From Sphingomonas oryzagri (lineage in GTDB: Bacteria > Pseudomonadota > Alphaproteobacteria > Sphingomonadales > Sphingomonadaceae): DNA of 64,000 bases. The notes beneath the pieces are model-generated. The model searched no databases. It had not been told where the DNA came from and saw only the letters and a program-made list of their open reading frames with translations. Position 1 is the stretch's first letter, and every line of letters begins with the position of its first letter. The DNA lies in the NCBI RefSeq assembly GCF_029906645.1, contig NZ_JARYGZ010000001.1:1917208-1981207 (forward strand), given 5' to 3'. The position numbers were made by a program, and so were the translations under genes. This document shows, piece by piece, positions 15,150 through 24,335 of this stretch.

Positions 15150-15919
15150 TGGCTCTGACGTATCATATCAGCGCGCGCGGCACTCCCGGCACGCTGATCT
15201 ATCTGACCGGCGCGGATGGTGTTGCGCGAGGAACTGTCATTCCGGCGATGACGCTGGATGACGGCACTGGCACCGGCTCGCCGCTTGGCTCTGCTGCCAA
15301 CCCGCTCACCGTCACCAGCGGCTCGGGCGCTTCGTCCAATCAGGTGCAGGGCAACGTCGCTGATGGCGCGTCCGATGCGGGAAACAGCGTCAAGGTCGGC
15401 GGTCTCGTCAACAACACGCTCGGCACAACCTACACGAACGGGCAGCGTGCGCCGCTTCCGGTCGATGCCAAGGGCGCACCCTATTACGTCCTGAAGAGCA
15501 ACAACGGGACGAGCGTCGCCACGGTGCAGACGCCGACCAACGGCTCCGCCTCGACCAGCGGCCTTTATGCCAACTCGCAGAATATGGTGTGGAACGGCAC
15601 GCAGTGGGTGTTCCAGGCGGGTGACAGCGTTTCGGTCTACAGCCGCACTCCGCCGACGACCAAGACCGCTTCCGCTGTTACCACCGGTAGCGCGACATCG
15701 CAGCAGCTTTTCGCGGCCAATACCTCGCGATCGAAGGTGCTGATCCAGAATCAGGACGCCTCGATCAACGTCTTCGTCAATGTCGGCGCGGCAGCAGTGG
15801 CGGGCGCTGGCAATCTCCGCATCGCTCCCGGCGCCACTCTGGAGTTGAACGGAACGAGCGAGGCGATCAATCTCATCGCCGCATCGGGAACGCCCGCTAT
15901 CTGCGCATGGCAGTTCTGA
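15149..15919 (+). CDS. Structural (decoration-like) protein
   Basis: 256 residues, Gly/Ser/Thr/Asn-rich and beta-predicted throughout: repeated short hydrophobic strands such as LIYLTGADG and VLIQNQDASINVFVNVG, and no enzymatic motif. The C-terminal 90 residues look like a compact beta-sandwich often seen in phage head or tail surface proteins. Absent from P22. Place between coat and gp4 favours a capsid-surface role. Confidence 0.6.
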   Translation: MALTYHISARGTPGTLIYLTGADGVARGTVIPAMTLDDGTGTGSPLGSAANPLTVTSGSGASSNQVQGNVADGASDAGNSVKVGGLVNNTLGTTYTNGQRAPLPVDAKGAPYYVLKSNNGTSVATVQTPTNGSASTSGLYANSQNMVWNGTQWVFQAGDSVSVYSRTPPTTKTASAVTTGSATSQQLFAANTSRSKVLIQNQDASINVFVNVGAAAVAGAGNLRIAPGATLELNGTSEAINLIAASGTPAICAWQF

Positions 15920-15920
15920 C

Positions 15921-16328
15921 GTGCCGATCTGGAATGACCCGCCGCAGCCGGCGCAGGCCGCACCGCCTGGCGTAACGGATACGAGCGCCCAAGGCTCAAT
16001 CACGCGCTACGCTATGGAAAATCATACCCATGCGAGCAAGGCGCGCAAGCAGATCGTCGTGATGGGGTCCGCTGCGACAACCTACACATGGACCTATCCG
16101 ACTGCGTTCGGCGCGGGGGTTACTCCGGTCGTGAGCGGCATCGTGCAGGTTCCGGCCGGCAACCAGGATCTGTTCAACGTGCAGGTCCTAGGCACGCCGA
16201 CGAACACGCAGTGTCAGTTCCAGATCAACCGCGTGTCGGCCGGCCTTCTCTCGCTGCTGCTCGGGGCGCTTTCGATCAACCCGACGCCAATTGCGGCGAC
16301 GCTTCACATGATCGCGCTTGAGCCATGA
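15921..16328 (+). CDS. Structural protein, 135 aa
   Basis: GTG start one base after the previous stop. Pro-rich N-terminus, an HTHASK turn, then a beta-rich domain (TYTWTYPTAFGAGVTPVVSGIV). HTH turns of this type are frequent in tail fibres and head fibres, so this pair may form a surface fibre or spike on the head. Overlaps gp4-like gene by ATGA. Confidence 0.55.
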   Translation: MPIWNDPPQPAQAAPPGVTDTSAQGSITRYAMENHTHASKARKQIVVMGSAATTYTWTYPTAFGAGVTPVVSGIVQVPAGNQDLFNVQVLGTPTNTQCQFQINRVSAGLLSLLLGALSINPTPIAATLHMIALEP

Positions 16329-16783
16329 CCATCGTCCCAACATTCGGCGGTCCCAAGAAACGCGACATCATCCAGCGCGCATACGGCTTCTGTGGGCAGG
16401 CATCGTATGAGTTCGAGTTGACGCCGGAGGAATATAACGCCGGCCTGCGCGCCATGAACGACCAAATGGCTGCGATCGGCTGCACCAGCTACAACTATCC
16501 CGAATATAACGATGGATCGGCTGAGGATGAAAGCGGGCTGGCGGCGTCGGATGTTCTCGGTGCGTCTTATTATGTCGCGCAGCTTCTCGCTCCACAGATC
16601 GGCAAGACGCTGACGACGAGCAAGCCGGCTTCTCGGGCCTGTGAGCAGTTCCTGATGAAGTGGCCGCTTATCCCGCAGGTGGAGATGGGCAGGCAGACGC
16701 CTCGCGGGGCCGGCAACCGCTATTGGAACGGACCGCTGCCTTTCTTCGTGGCGCCTGTCTCGGATGACGAAGCGGCGCAATAA
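16325..16783 (+). CDS. Head-to-tail adaptor, P22 gp4-like
   Basis: 152 residues (P22 gp4: 166). Pattern typical of the family: an N-terminal IIQRAYGFCGQ helix, then LTPEEYNAGLRAMNDQMAAIG and a Trp-containing strand. In P22, gp4 binds under the portal and starts tail assembly, and also acts as a muramidase for DNA entry. Order gp4 then gp10 is as in P22. Confidence 0.82.
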   Translation: MTIVPTFGGPKKRDIIQRAYGFCGQASYEFELTPEEYNAGLRAMNDQMAAIGCTSYNYPEYNDGSAEDESGLAASDVLGASYYVAQLLAPQIGKTLTTSKPASRACEQFLMKWPLIPQVEMGRQTPRGAGNRYWNGPLPFFVAPVSDDEAAQ

Positions 16784-18180
16784 TGGTTGCTATCCCGCTC
16801 CTCTCCGGCGTCACGATGTCGGAAATCGCCGATTTCAACCAGGCATATCCGATCAACCTTGAGCCGGTGCAGATCGAGAGCGGCATCTCGAACGGGTATG
16901 TGCGCAGCGCTGGCGGCGCAGTGGCGATGGGTACCGGTCCCGGCATAGATCGGGGCGGCATCAACTGGAACGGCACGCTCTATCGGGTGATGGGGACGAA
17001 GCTGGTTTCCGTCTCCATGGACGGAACAGTTACGACCTTGGGCGATGTCGGGCCGGGCGGCATGGTTGCCATGGACTATGGATTCGACCGGTTGGCGATC
17101 CAGAGCGGCACATCGCTCTACTACTGGAACGGCACTGAGCTGACCCAAGTCACCGATACCGATCTCGGGCCATCCCTAGATGTCGTCTGGATGGACGGCT
17201 ATTATATCTCGACGGACGGGACGAGTATCATCGTCACGGACCTGTCGGACCCCATGAGCGTCGATCCGCTCAAATATGGCTCAGCGGAAGCCGATCCGGA
17301 CATGGTGACGGGCCTTCTGCGTCTCCGCAGCGAGCTTTATGTGCTGGGGCAGAACACCATCCAGATCTACACGGATCAGGGCGGCACCGTGTTTCCGTTC
17401 GCAGTCAATCCGGGTGCGACCATTCCGATCGGGTGCGTCGGGCCACGCGCAAAATGCCTGTTCTCGCAGACGTTCGCTTTCTGTGGCTCGGGCCGGAATC
17501 ACGCCCCAGCTATCTGGCTGGCAGATGGGGGATCGGCGCTTAAACTATCGACCCGCGCGATCGATGATATGCTGGCGGAGGTAGCTGACCTCTCGACAGT
17601 GCAGCTTGAAGCGCGCGTGTCGCGGGATGAACAGCGGCTTTTCGTCCACCTTCCCGATCGCACGCTGGTATATCTGCAAATGGCATCCCAGCAGGCCGAC
17701 AAGCCTGTCTGGTATGTATGCCGATCAGGGCGAGGATTGGACAAGGCCTATCGCCCGCGCAACGCGATCCTGGCTTATGGTAAGTGGTGGGTCGGCGACA
17801 CGGAAACGGCTGCGATCGGCGTTCTCGATGATGGCACGGCAAGCCATTTCGGGGAGGCTGCAGGCTGGCAGTTCATCACCCAGCTCCTCTACAACCAGAC
17901 GAACAGCGCGATTGTGCATTCGCTGGAGCTTGTCGGGCTTCCGGGGCGGCACCAGAGCGTGCCTGAGCCGGGTGCTTTGCTATCCTATTCTCTCGACGGC
18001 GAAACGTGGAGCATGGAGCGCGCAAACAGCCTGGGGAAGCCGGCGAACCGCACAAAGCGCGTCGTGTTCAACACCCACAAGCGTTTCCGCAACTATATCA
18101 CGTTCCGGTTCCGTGGCGATAGCGATGCGCTGGCAAGCTGGGCCTCTCTGGAAGCTGATATCGAGCCGTTGAATGCCTGA
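16783..18180 (+). CDS. Packaged DNA stabilisation protein, P22 gp10-like
   Basis: 465 residues (P22 gp10: 472). Beta-propeller-like repeats with Trp and Asp-Gly: NWNGTLYRVMG, GGMVAMDYGFDRLAIQSG, VVWMDGYYISTDG, and SRDEQRLFVHLPDRTLVYL. This is the family of tail-hub proteins that close the portal channel after packaging. It overlaps gp4 by a base at the start and the next gene by eight bases. Confidence 0.88.
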   Translation: MVAIPLLSGVTMSEIADFNQAYPINLEPVQIESGISNGYVRSAGGAVAMGTGPGIDRGGINWNGTLYRVMGTKLVSVSMDGTVTTLGDVGPGGMVAMDYGFDRLAIQSGTSLYYWNGTELTQVTDTDLGPSLDVVWMDGYYISTDGTSIIVTDLSDPMSVDPLKYGSAEADPDMVTGLLRLRSELYVLGQNTIQIYTDQGGTVFPFAVNPGATIPIGCVGPRAKCLFSQTFAFCGSGRNHAPAIWLADGGSALKLSTRAIDDMLAEVADLSTVQLEARVSRDEQRLFVHLPDRTLVYLQMASQQADKPVWYVCRSGRGLDKAYRPRNAILAYGKWWVGDTETAAIGVLDDGTASHFGEAAGWQFITQLLYNQTNSAIVHSLELVGLPGRHQSVPEPGALLSYSLDGETWSMERANSLGKPANRTKRVVFNTHKRFRNYITFRFRGDSDALASWASLEADIEPLNA

Positions 18181-18655
18181 AACGACCGTCACCCGTGCAG
18201 ATCTCCAGAAGATCACGAACGATCCAAAGGTTCTTCGCTGGCTCGAAAGCCTGGCCGGCATTGGCAAGAGCAATTCCGATGCGATTGCTGGGCTGACGGA
18301 CGCGACGCAGGGCATTACCGCAGCGACTGCGCTGACCCTGTCGAATAACGCGGCCTTGGATAATGAGCGGGTATTCACGCCAGACCCTGCAGTCTTTACG
18401 GCAACCGATGGTGGCCCCGGCGGTCAATATGGTATCACCTTGGTCTACCTGATCACGTTGAACGGGGGCTTCGCGTGTACCTTCAATCTCGCGGCTGATA
18501 CGAACCTTGATCTTCCTCCATCCGGGCAAGTCATGACCACGGATTTTCAGTTTCCGGGGCCATATGCCGATGACGTAGCGGCAGCTGCGGCGGGCGTGGC
18601 TGTCAATGCTGCGTACCGGAAAACCGGTGGATCAATGGCGTGGCGGGTATCTTGA
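18173..18655 (+). CDS. Protein at the tail-needle (gp26) position
   Basis: 160 residues. The N-terminus is helical (RADLQKITNDPKVLRWLESLAGIGKS), then a heptad-like Ala/Thr-rich section (about 35-65), then a beta-rich C-terminal knob. This is the order of a trimeric tail needle, and the gene lies just where P22 has gp26, after gp10 and before gp14. No sequence match to gp26 is claimed. Its TGA stop is inside the TTGACG box of the second promoter element. Confidence 0.5.
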   Translation: MPETTVTRADLQKITNDPKVLRWLESLAGIGKSNSDAIAGLTDATQGITAATALTLSNNAALDNERVFTPDPAVFTATDGGPGGQYGITLVYLITLNGGFACTFNLAADTNLDLPPSGQVMTTDFQFPGPYADDVAAAAAGVAVNAAYRKTGGSMAWRVS

Positions 18656-18733
18656 CGCCTGCTTAAATTTTAGGCATACAGTCCGCACGCACGAACCGGC
18701 CTTCTGCGGGGCCAACCTGAGCTTGAGAGAGCA
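18652..18733 (+). promoter_or_regulatory. Promoter-plus-leader element, copy 2
   Basis: TTGACG (18652-18657), 17-base spacer ending TTTTAGG, then CATACA (18675-18680). The leader contains a GGCC...GGCC hairpin (about 18698-18713) absent from copy 1 and then the conserved 19-nt motif (18715-18733), which ends two bases before the GTG start of the next gene. The extra 14 bases relative to copy 1 fall in the hairpin, as expected of a structured RNA with a variable stem. Confidence 0.6.
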
Positions 18734-18735
18734 AG

Positions 18736-19170
18736 GTGGCCGTTCGTCGCGAAACCTCCCCCGAATTTGTGAATGACATCGCAAACAGCGATAGCGTTCG
18801 GCCATTCATCCGCCCCGATGGTGGATTCATGGACTGGAGCGAGATTGTCGCCCGTCCATCGACGCAAACGGGGGTCATCGTCCTTTCCAATGGGGAGGAT
18901 GCGGTTGCCGCTTTCGAGATGACGGCGCCAGGAATCTTTCAGTCGCATACGCTGTTTTCCGAAACCTGTCGGGGGCGCAAGGCGATCGAGACCGGCCGCG
19001 AAATGGTGGCGTGGATGTTCGAGCATGGCGCGGACATCGTGTGGGGATCGACGCCTCGGGACAACCGAAAGGCTCGCTGGTTCAACCGCCAGATCGGCGC
19101 ACATCCCCTGCCCTCGTCCGATGACGACGACGAGATTTTCGAAATCCGCAAGTCGGATTGGGTGCACTGA
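18736..19170 (+). CDS. GNAT-fold-like phage protein (P22 gp14 / T7 gp13 position)
   Basis: 144 residues from GTG 18736. The chain MTAPGIFQSHTLFSETCRGRKAIETGREMVAWMFEHGADIVWGSTPRDNRKARWF follows the GNAT pattern (loop, long helix, strand, Asn-Arg-Lys-Ala). Phages such as P22 and T7 keep a catalytically unclear acetyltransferase-like protein at this spot, needed for virion assembly or ejection. The acidic C-terminus (SSDDDDEIFE) is unusual. Confidence 0.62.
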   Translation: MAVRRETSPEFVNDIANSDSVRPFIRPDGGFMDWSEIVARPSTQTGVIVLSNGEDAVAAFEMTAPGIFQSHTLFSETCRGRKAIETGREMVAWMFEHGADIVWGSTPRDNRKARWFNRQIGAHPLPSSDDDDEIFEIRKSDWVH

Positions 19171-19796
19171 TGGCAACGGCAGCAATCTCGGCTGGCGCTT
19201 CCATCCTAGGCGGGATCGCTGGTGGCAAAGGTGCTTCCAAGGCGGCCAAGATCCAGGCGGCAGCTTACCAGAAGGGTATCGACGAACAGTCGCGCGAGTT
19301 CGGCATCACCCAGCAGAACGAGGCGCCTTACCTTTCCGCCGGCAACAGCGGTCTTACTGCCTACCTGAACCTTCTTGGTCTCGGGACCGGTGGCGCGACC
19401 GGTCAGCAGTCGGCGATCGATCAGCTCAAGACCTCGCCCCTGTTCACCTCGCTCATGTCGAATGGCACGGACAGCATCCTTGCCAATGCGGCGGCAACGG
19501 GTGGGTTGCGTGGCGGAAACACGCAGGATGCCCTGTCCCGGCTCGGAACGGACACGCTTTCCAGCGTCATCCAGAACCAGCTTTCCAACTATGGGAGCCT
19601 CATCAATACGGGGCAAGCGGCAGTCGCTGGGCAAGCTACGGCAGGGCAGAACTATGCCAATGCGGTGAGCAACCTTTACGGACAGCAGGGCAGCGCACAG
19701 GCCACGGCGGCGGCGGCTCCCTATGCGGCTGCACAAGGCATTTTTAACCAGCTCGGCGGGAACAGCAGCGGTCTCGCAAAGGCGTTCGGCTGGTAA
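19170..19796 (+). CDS. DNA ejection protein, P22 gp7-like
   Basis: 208 residues. Begins with a Gly/Ala-rich hydrophobic segment (AAISAGASILGGIAGGKGASKAAKI) and is Ala/Gln/Ser-rich afterwards with almost no charge in the C-terminal half. This composition and the position before gp20-like and gp16-like genes define the gp7 class, which is ejected ahead of DNA and helps build a channel through the envelope. ATG 19170 overlaps the previous TGA; GTG at 19158 is a less likely start. Confidence 0.75.
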   Translation: MATAAISAGASILGGIAGGKGASKAAKIQAAAYQKGIDEQSREFGITQQNEAPYLSAGNSGLTAYLNLLGLGTGGATGQQSAIDQLKTSPLFTSLMSNGTDSILANAAATGGLRGGNTQDALSRLGTDTLSSVIQNQLSNYGSLINTGQAAVAGQATAGQNYANAVSNLYGQQGSAQATAAAAPYAAAQGIFNQLGGNSSGLAKAFGW

Positions 19797-21547
19797 TGGC
19801 GACCGATCCGTCCGGCATCATCGCAAATCTGCTCGCCGGTACGGGTTATGGGCGCACTGTTGGCGATTATCAGCAGCAGAACATCCAGAACCAGCTTGGG
19901 CAGCAGCAGTTGGCTATGAGCGCGTTGCAGGCTCAGGCGCTGCAGCAGAAGCAGGCTCAGGAAGCGCGGTGGCAGGCATGGTCCGCTGATTACGCCAAGG
20001 ACCCGACGCCGCAGAAGCTGTCCCAGGGCATCATGATGTTCCCCGATCAGGCCGATGCGCTCCAGAAGTCGTATCAGGTCATGGACGAGCCTGCCCGCAT
20101 CTCGCGGGTGACCCAGCTTTCGCAGATCTACAACGCGGCCAATGCTGGGCGCGCTGACCTCGCTTCGCAGCAAATCGACGGGATCATCAACGCCGAGAAG
20201 CAGCAGGGCATCGATACGAGCGAGGCGGAAGGCATCAAGGCCTCTCTTGCCGCTGGCGACAAGGACGCTCTGACCCAGCTCAAGGCGTTCGCTCAGGCGC
20301 ATCTTGCGGCGGCGTCTCCCGAGTTCGCGAAGGCGATCGGTGTGACGGGCGGTGACAAGGATTCCACGCACGTCATCAATCCCGGCGGTGCGCTGGTCGA
20401 TAATTCGGGCCGTGAGCTTTACCGGGCGACCGATGCGGCCCCGAAATATCAGGTCGTCAAGAACGCTGACGGTTCGGAGTCCATTGTCTCATTGGGAGGA
20501 GGTGATCCATCGTCTGGCACTGCAGCGGCGCCCGGTGGAAGCGGTGCGCCGCTCAGTGTTCGTCTCAATAATCCCGGCGCGATCCGGTCCAATCCGTCGA
20601 ACCGATGGCAGGGGCAGGTCGGCGACCAGAATGGCTTTGTGCAGTTCGACACACCTGAGAACGGCGCGCGCGCACATCGCATCGTCATCGGCAACCAGAT
20701 CAAGAACGGGTACGATACCCCGCTCAAGTGGGCACAGCATTATGCCCCTGCGTCGGACGGCAATAACCCGCAGGCCTATGCGCAGACTGTCGCGGATGGG
20801 CTGGGTATCGGCATCAACGACAAGATTCCGCTTTCAGCCGTGCCGAAGGTGGCGGCGATTTCCGCGCGTGTTGAGGCTGGTGGCACGCCGTCGCCGGCAT
20901 CGCAGGGCAATGGTGCCCGCACGATCTACACGTCGCAGGGTGGCAAGCAGGGCTACAGCATCCTCACCCCGCAAGAGGTTTCGGCCATCCCCGGCCTCGA
21001 TCCGCAGACCGTCTATCAGCGCTCGCCTACGGGTGAGATTTCGGCGGTTGGCGGTCAGAACAAATCCCAGCTCAAGCCGTGGCCGCAGCAGGCCCTATCG
21101 GCGCGCTCGACGAACACAGCCTCGTTGACCAACATCGATAACGCCCTTCGCCTGCTCGATCCGAAGAACGATAGCCCGCAAGCCAAGGCTGCGCGCAATG
21201 CGATCGGGCCTACGACCGGCTCCTTGGGAACGACATTCACCAACTGGAATGACCCGGCCGGCACCAATTTCCGCGCGCAGATCGGCCAGATCGGTGGCGT
21301 TATCATCAAGGATATTTCGGGTGCAGCCGTTTCGGCGGCCGAAGATGAGCGCCTGAAAAAGTGGGTTCCGGGCGTCACGGACAGTCCCTCTGCGGCACGC
21401 GCCAAGCTCATGAATCTTCGCCGCGAAATCGTCCAGCGCAATCAGGCCATGGACGACACATTCAGCGAGGATCAGGGCTACCGCCCGTTCAAGCAGCAGG
21501 ATCAGGCATCCTCCGGCTTCCGCATCCTGCGCGTGAGGCCGAAATGA
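19796..21547 (+). CDS. DNA ejection protein, gp20-like, with peptidoglycan-type insert
   Basis: 583 residues. Residues 20-75 form a Gln-rich coiled coil, as in P22 gp20 (471 residues). At about 248-350 is a separate domain (RLNNPGAIRSNPSNRWQG, GFVQFDTPENGARAHRIV, WAQHYAPASDGNNPQAYAQTV) similar to phage virion domains thought to act on peptidoglycan. The C-terminal third is helical. Suggests an ejected protein that opens the cell wall; enzymatic activity not shown. Confidence 0.72.
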   Translation: MATDPSGIIANLLAGTGYGRTVGDYQQQNIQNQLGQQQLAMSALQAQALQQKQAQEARWQAWSADYAKDPTPQKLSQGIMMFPDQADALQKSYQVMDEPARISRVTQLSQIYNAANAGRADLASQQIDGIINAEKQQGIDTSEAEGIKASLAAGDKDALTQLKAFAQAHLAAASPEFAKAIGVTGGDKDSTHVINPGGALVDNSGRELYRATDAAPKYQVVKNADGSESIVSLGGGDPSSGTAAAPGGSGAPLSVRLNNPGAIRSNPSNRWQGQVGDQNGFVQFDTPENGARAHRIVIGNQIKNGYDTPLKWAQHYAPASDGNNPQAYAQTVADGLGIGINDKIPLSAVPKVAAISARVEAGGTPSPASQGNGARTIYTSQGGKQGYSILTPQEVSAIPGLDPQTVYQRSPTGEISAVGGQNKSQLKPWPQQALSARSTNTASLTNIDNALRLLDPKNDSPQAKAARNAIGPTTGSLGTTFTNWNDPAGTNFRAQIGQIGGVIIKDISGAAVSAAEDERLKKWVPGVTDSPSAARAKLMNLRREIVQRNQAMDDTFSEDQGYRPFKQQDQASSGFRILRVRPK

Positions 21548-24234
21548 CCGACGCGCAGACACAGATCTACACCGTCGATCTTGGCAACGGCCATGTCGCT
21601 GACATCGAAGGTCCGCCGGGCGCAACGCCCGAGCAGCTTCAGGCGGCGCTTGGTCAGCAGATGCCCGATCCGAACGCCGAGCGTGGCAAATACGGCTCGG
21701 GCGGTTTCGAGGATCCCGGCGTACCAGCCGACAATGGTGGCGATCAGGGAAACGCAACGGGGTACATCGATCCGCAGACTGGCCGCCTGACCGTTAATAT
21801 CTATGGTGACCAGAAGCGCGAAAGCGGGGCGCTGGGTTCGGCAGCACGCGGCGCGATCGATGGCGCGACGCTGGGGTTCGGCGATGAAATCCACGGTGCG
21901 GCATCAGGCGTTGGCTCGCTTCTCTCTGGCGGCGATTTCAGTTCCGCGTATAACGATACCGTCGCCTCCGATGGTGAGCAGGCGCGCGCGGATCAGGCCC
22001 AACATCCCTATGCCCGTATCGCTGGTGAGCTTGCTGGTGGCCTTGTTATCCCTGGTGTTGGCGAGGGCGTTGGTCTTACCCGTGGTCTTTCGGCGGTTGC
22101 CTCGGATGCGTATCGCGCCGCGCGCCTCGAAGGCTTCGCAGCGGATGAGGCGCGGGTCATCGCGCAGCGTACTATTGCGCGCCGGGTTGCGGCTGAGGGC
22201 GCTGCCTATGGTGGCGCGTATGGCGCGGGTTCGGCGGACGGAGGCCCCGGCGAACGACTGACGGGCGCGCTTGAAGGCGCTGCAGCTGGCGGAATCGGTG
22301 GTGCGGCGCTTGGTGGTGCTGGCGCGCTTCTGGCTGATCGGTCCTATGCGGCTCGGCAGGCCGCGCGGGCGCTTCCTCTCAGTGAAGAGCAAAAGCTCTA
22401 TCGTGCCGCCCAAGCTGAAGGGATTGACCTCCTCCCCGCTGATTACGGGAGCGACCGCCTTCGCCGCATGACGGCCGGCACTGTTCAAACCCCCTATGGT
22501 GCGAACACTATCGGGCGAGCTGCCGATCAAACCGTTTCTCAGTTTCAAGATCGGGTTGGGCAACTGGCAGGCGATGCCGTTTCACCCGATGCTGGTGGCG
22601 CCATTCTCCGACAGGGGCGCCCCTCCGATGCTGGGGAATCAATCGCAAACGCGGTTGGGGATAGCCTTGGCAGTTCGACTGACATCACAGGTGCAGGCCA
22701 ATTGCTCCAGCGCGGCGTGTCGCGTTTCATGGATGATACCGCCGATCGCACGTCACAGCTTTACGATCGCATCCCAATCGAGCCTGATCAGCCGGCTACC
22801 CTGACCAACACTCGCAAGGTGTTGTCCGATCTCACGCAGGCGTGGCAGAGCAATCCCGATCTCGGCGCGATGTTCAGGAACAGCCGGTTTGGGCGCTACC
22901 TAGATGCGCTCACTCCAAAAGAGGTTGTTCAGGATGGACCGGTTCTTCCTGGGGCTGGAAAATCGCAGCCCATCACGACCATGGAAGGTGGACAGCTTTC
23001 TTGGAACGATCTGAAGGAATTCCGGACACAGATCGGTGATGCGCTGGCATCGCCGCAACTCGCGCCTAAGATCGCACCGCGCCAACTGCGCGCCCTGTAT
23101 GGCGCCCTCTCTGAGGATATGCGGGCGACGGCAAAGGATGTCAGTCCACAAGCCTATAAGGCGTGGACGCGAGCGAACGATTTTGCCGATGGGCGGATGA
23201 AGCGGATCAACGACACGCTTTCGCTGCTTGTCGGGGATCGCAAAGACAAGACGCCGAATGAAGCCTTCTCGACTGTCCAGAGGCTTTTGCAGAATAACGG
23301 TTCCGGTGACTTCGCCAATCTCGGCCGGGTGTTGCGTTCACTTCCGGCAGACGACGCCGCCACGGTTCGGGCGACGCTTGTTAATCAGACTGCGGGCGGA
23401 AAGACATTTGACCCGGAGGCTTTCTCCAAAGCTTGGGGCGGCTTGTCCGATCGGGCGAAGTCATATCTTCTGCCCGGCGCTGGGCAGCGGGATTTGATGG
23501 ATCAGGCGGCTTCGCGCGCTGCTGCCGTCTCCCGTGATCCGTTCGCCGGTAAGAGCAACGAGCAGGTTTTTAGCGCCTTCGCCAATATGGCGCGGGACAA
23601 TGGAAACATCGCACGCTTCCGCCAGATGTTTGGAGGCCTCAGCCCGGAAGAGCAATCCACGGTCAGGGCGACGATGATCGACCGCCTAGGCCGCGCTGTG
23701 GACAGTCGTCAGAACGCTGAAGGTGACGCCTTCTCGATCGGGACGTTCCTGACGAACTGGAACAAGCACCTTTCGGACGACGCCAAGGCGACCCTGTTCG
23801 GGCATGGCGAGTTGCGGGGCAATCTCGACAATCTCGCTCGCATCGCCGATCAAGTGAAGCAGCGCGAGGCGTTCGGTGGTTTCTCGAACACTGGCGCGAT
23901 CAATGCCGCCAACCTGACGAACGGCGGCTTGGCGAGTGCCGCCCTCGCGGCGCTGAGCGGCCATCCACTTGTCGCCGCAGGGCTGGTCACTCCGGCTATC
24001 TCGCAAAAGGTGAGCGCCGAAGTTCTCACCAGCCCTCGCCTAACCCGTTGGCTGGTCGCCGCGTCGCGCAAGCCGAATGGCAATGCGGCTCTTGCACATA
24101 TTCAGCGACTTGGCGCCATCGCGCGCGCGGAGCCGGCTATCGCGAACGACGTGTTGGGGATTCAGCAACGCCTTTTGTCTGCGATTCAGCCGACGCGGGC
24201 TGCTGCATCTGATGACAAAGGGGGCAAGCGATGA
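21544..24234 (+). CDS. DNA ejection protein, gp16-like
   Basis: 896 residues (P22 gp16: 609). ATG 21544 overlaps the previous stop (ATGA); frame upstream is non-coding. Residues about 170-270 hold several Gly/Ala-rich hydrophobic stretches (GGLVIPGVGEGVGL, GAAAGGIGGAALGGAGALLA), followed by long helical regions (residues 300-850). This is typical of large ejection proteins that partition into membranes. Third and last in the gp7-gp20-gp16 series. Confidence 0.75.
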   Translation: MTDAQTQIYTVDLGNGHVADIEGPPGATPEQLQAALGQQMPDPNAERGKYGSGGFEDPGVPADNGGDQGNATGYIDPQTGRLTVNIYGDQKRESGALGSAARGAIDGATLGFGDEIHGAASGVGSLLSGGDFSSAYNDTVASDGEQARADQAQHPYARIAGELAGGLVIPGVGEGVGLTRGLSAVASDAYRAARLEGFAADEARVIAQRTIARRVAAEGAAYGGAYGAGSADGGPGERLTGALEGAAAGGIGGAALGGAGALLADRSYAARQAARALPLSEEQKLYRAAQAEGIDLLPADYGSDRLRRMTAGTVQTPYGANTIGRAADQTVSQFQDRVGQLAGDAVSPDAGGAILRQGRPSDAGESIANAVGDSLGSSTDITGAGQLLQRGVSRFMDDTADRTSQLYDRIPIEPDQPATLTNTRKVLSDLTQAWQSNPDLGAMFRNSRFGRYLDALTPKEVVQDGPVLPGAGKSQPITTMEGGQLSWNDLKEFRTQIGDALASPQLAPKIAPRQLRALYGALSEDMRATAKDVSPQAYKAWTRANDFADGRMKRINDTLSLLVGDRKDKTPNEAFSTVQRLLQNNGSGDFANLGRVLRSLPADDAATVRATLVNQTAGGKTFDPEAFSKAWGGLSDRAKSYLLPGAGQRDLMDQAASRAAAVSRDPFAGKSNEQVFSAFANMARDNGNIARFRQMFGGLSPEEQSTVRATMIDRLGRAVDSRQNAEGDAFSIGTFLTNWNKHLSDDAKATLFGHGELRGNLDNLARIADQVKQREAFGGFSNTGAINAANLTNGGLASAALAALSGHPLVAAGLVTPAISQKVSAEVLTSPRLTRWLVAASRKPNGNAALAHIQRLGAIARAEPAIANDVLGIQQRLLSAIQPTRAAASDDKGGKR

Positions 24235-24335
24235 AGTCGTTGATCGCTTGGCCTGGGTCGAAAGGAACGATCCACATCACGCCCAATACGGCGCCCCTGA
24301 TGGCCCATGATTTCACCCATCCGGAGTACCGCTGA
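24231..24335 (+). CDS. Small ORF, 34 aa
   Basis: Starts by ATGA overlap with the gp16-like gene and ends in TGATG overlap with the next gene. No motif. Coupling argues for translation, though it may only relay ribosomes. Confidence 0.4.
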   Translation: MKSLIAWPGSKGTIHITPNTAPLMAHDFTHPEYR

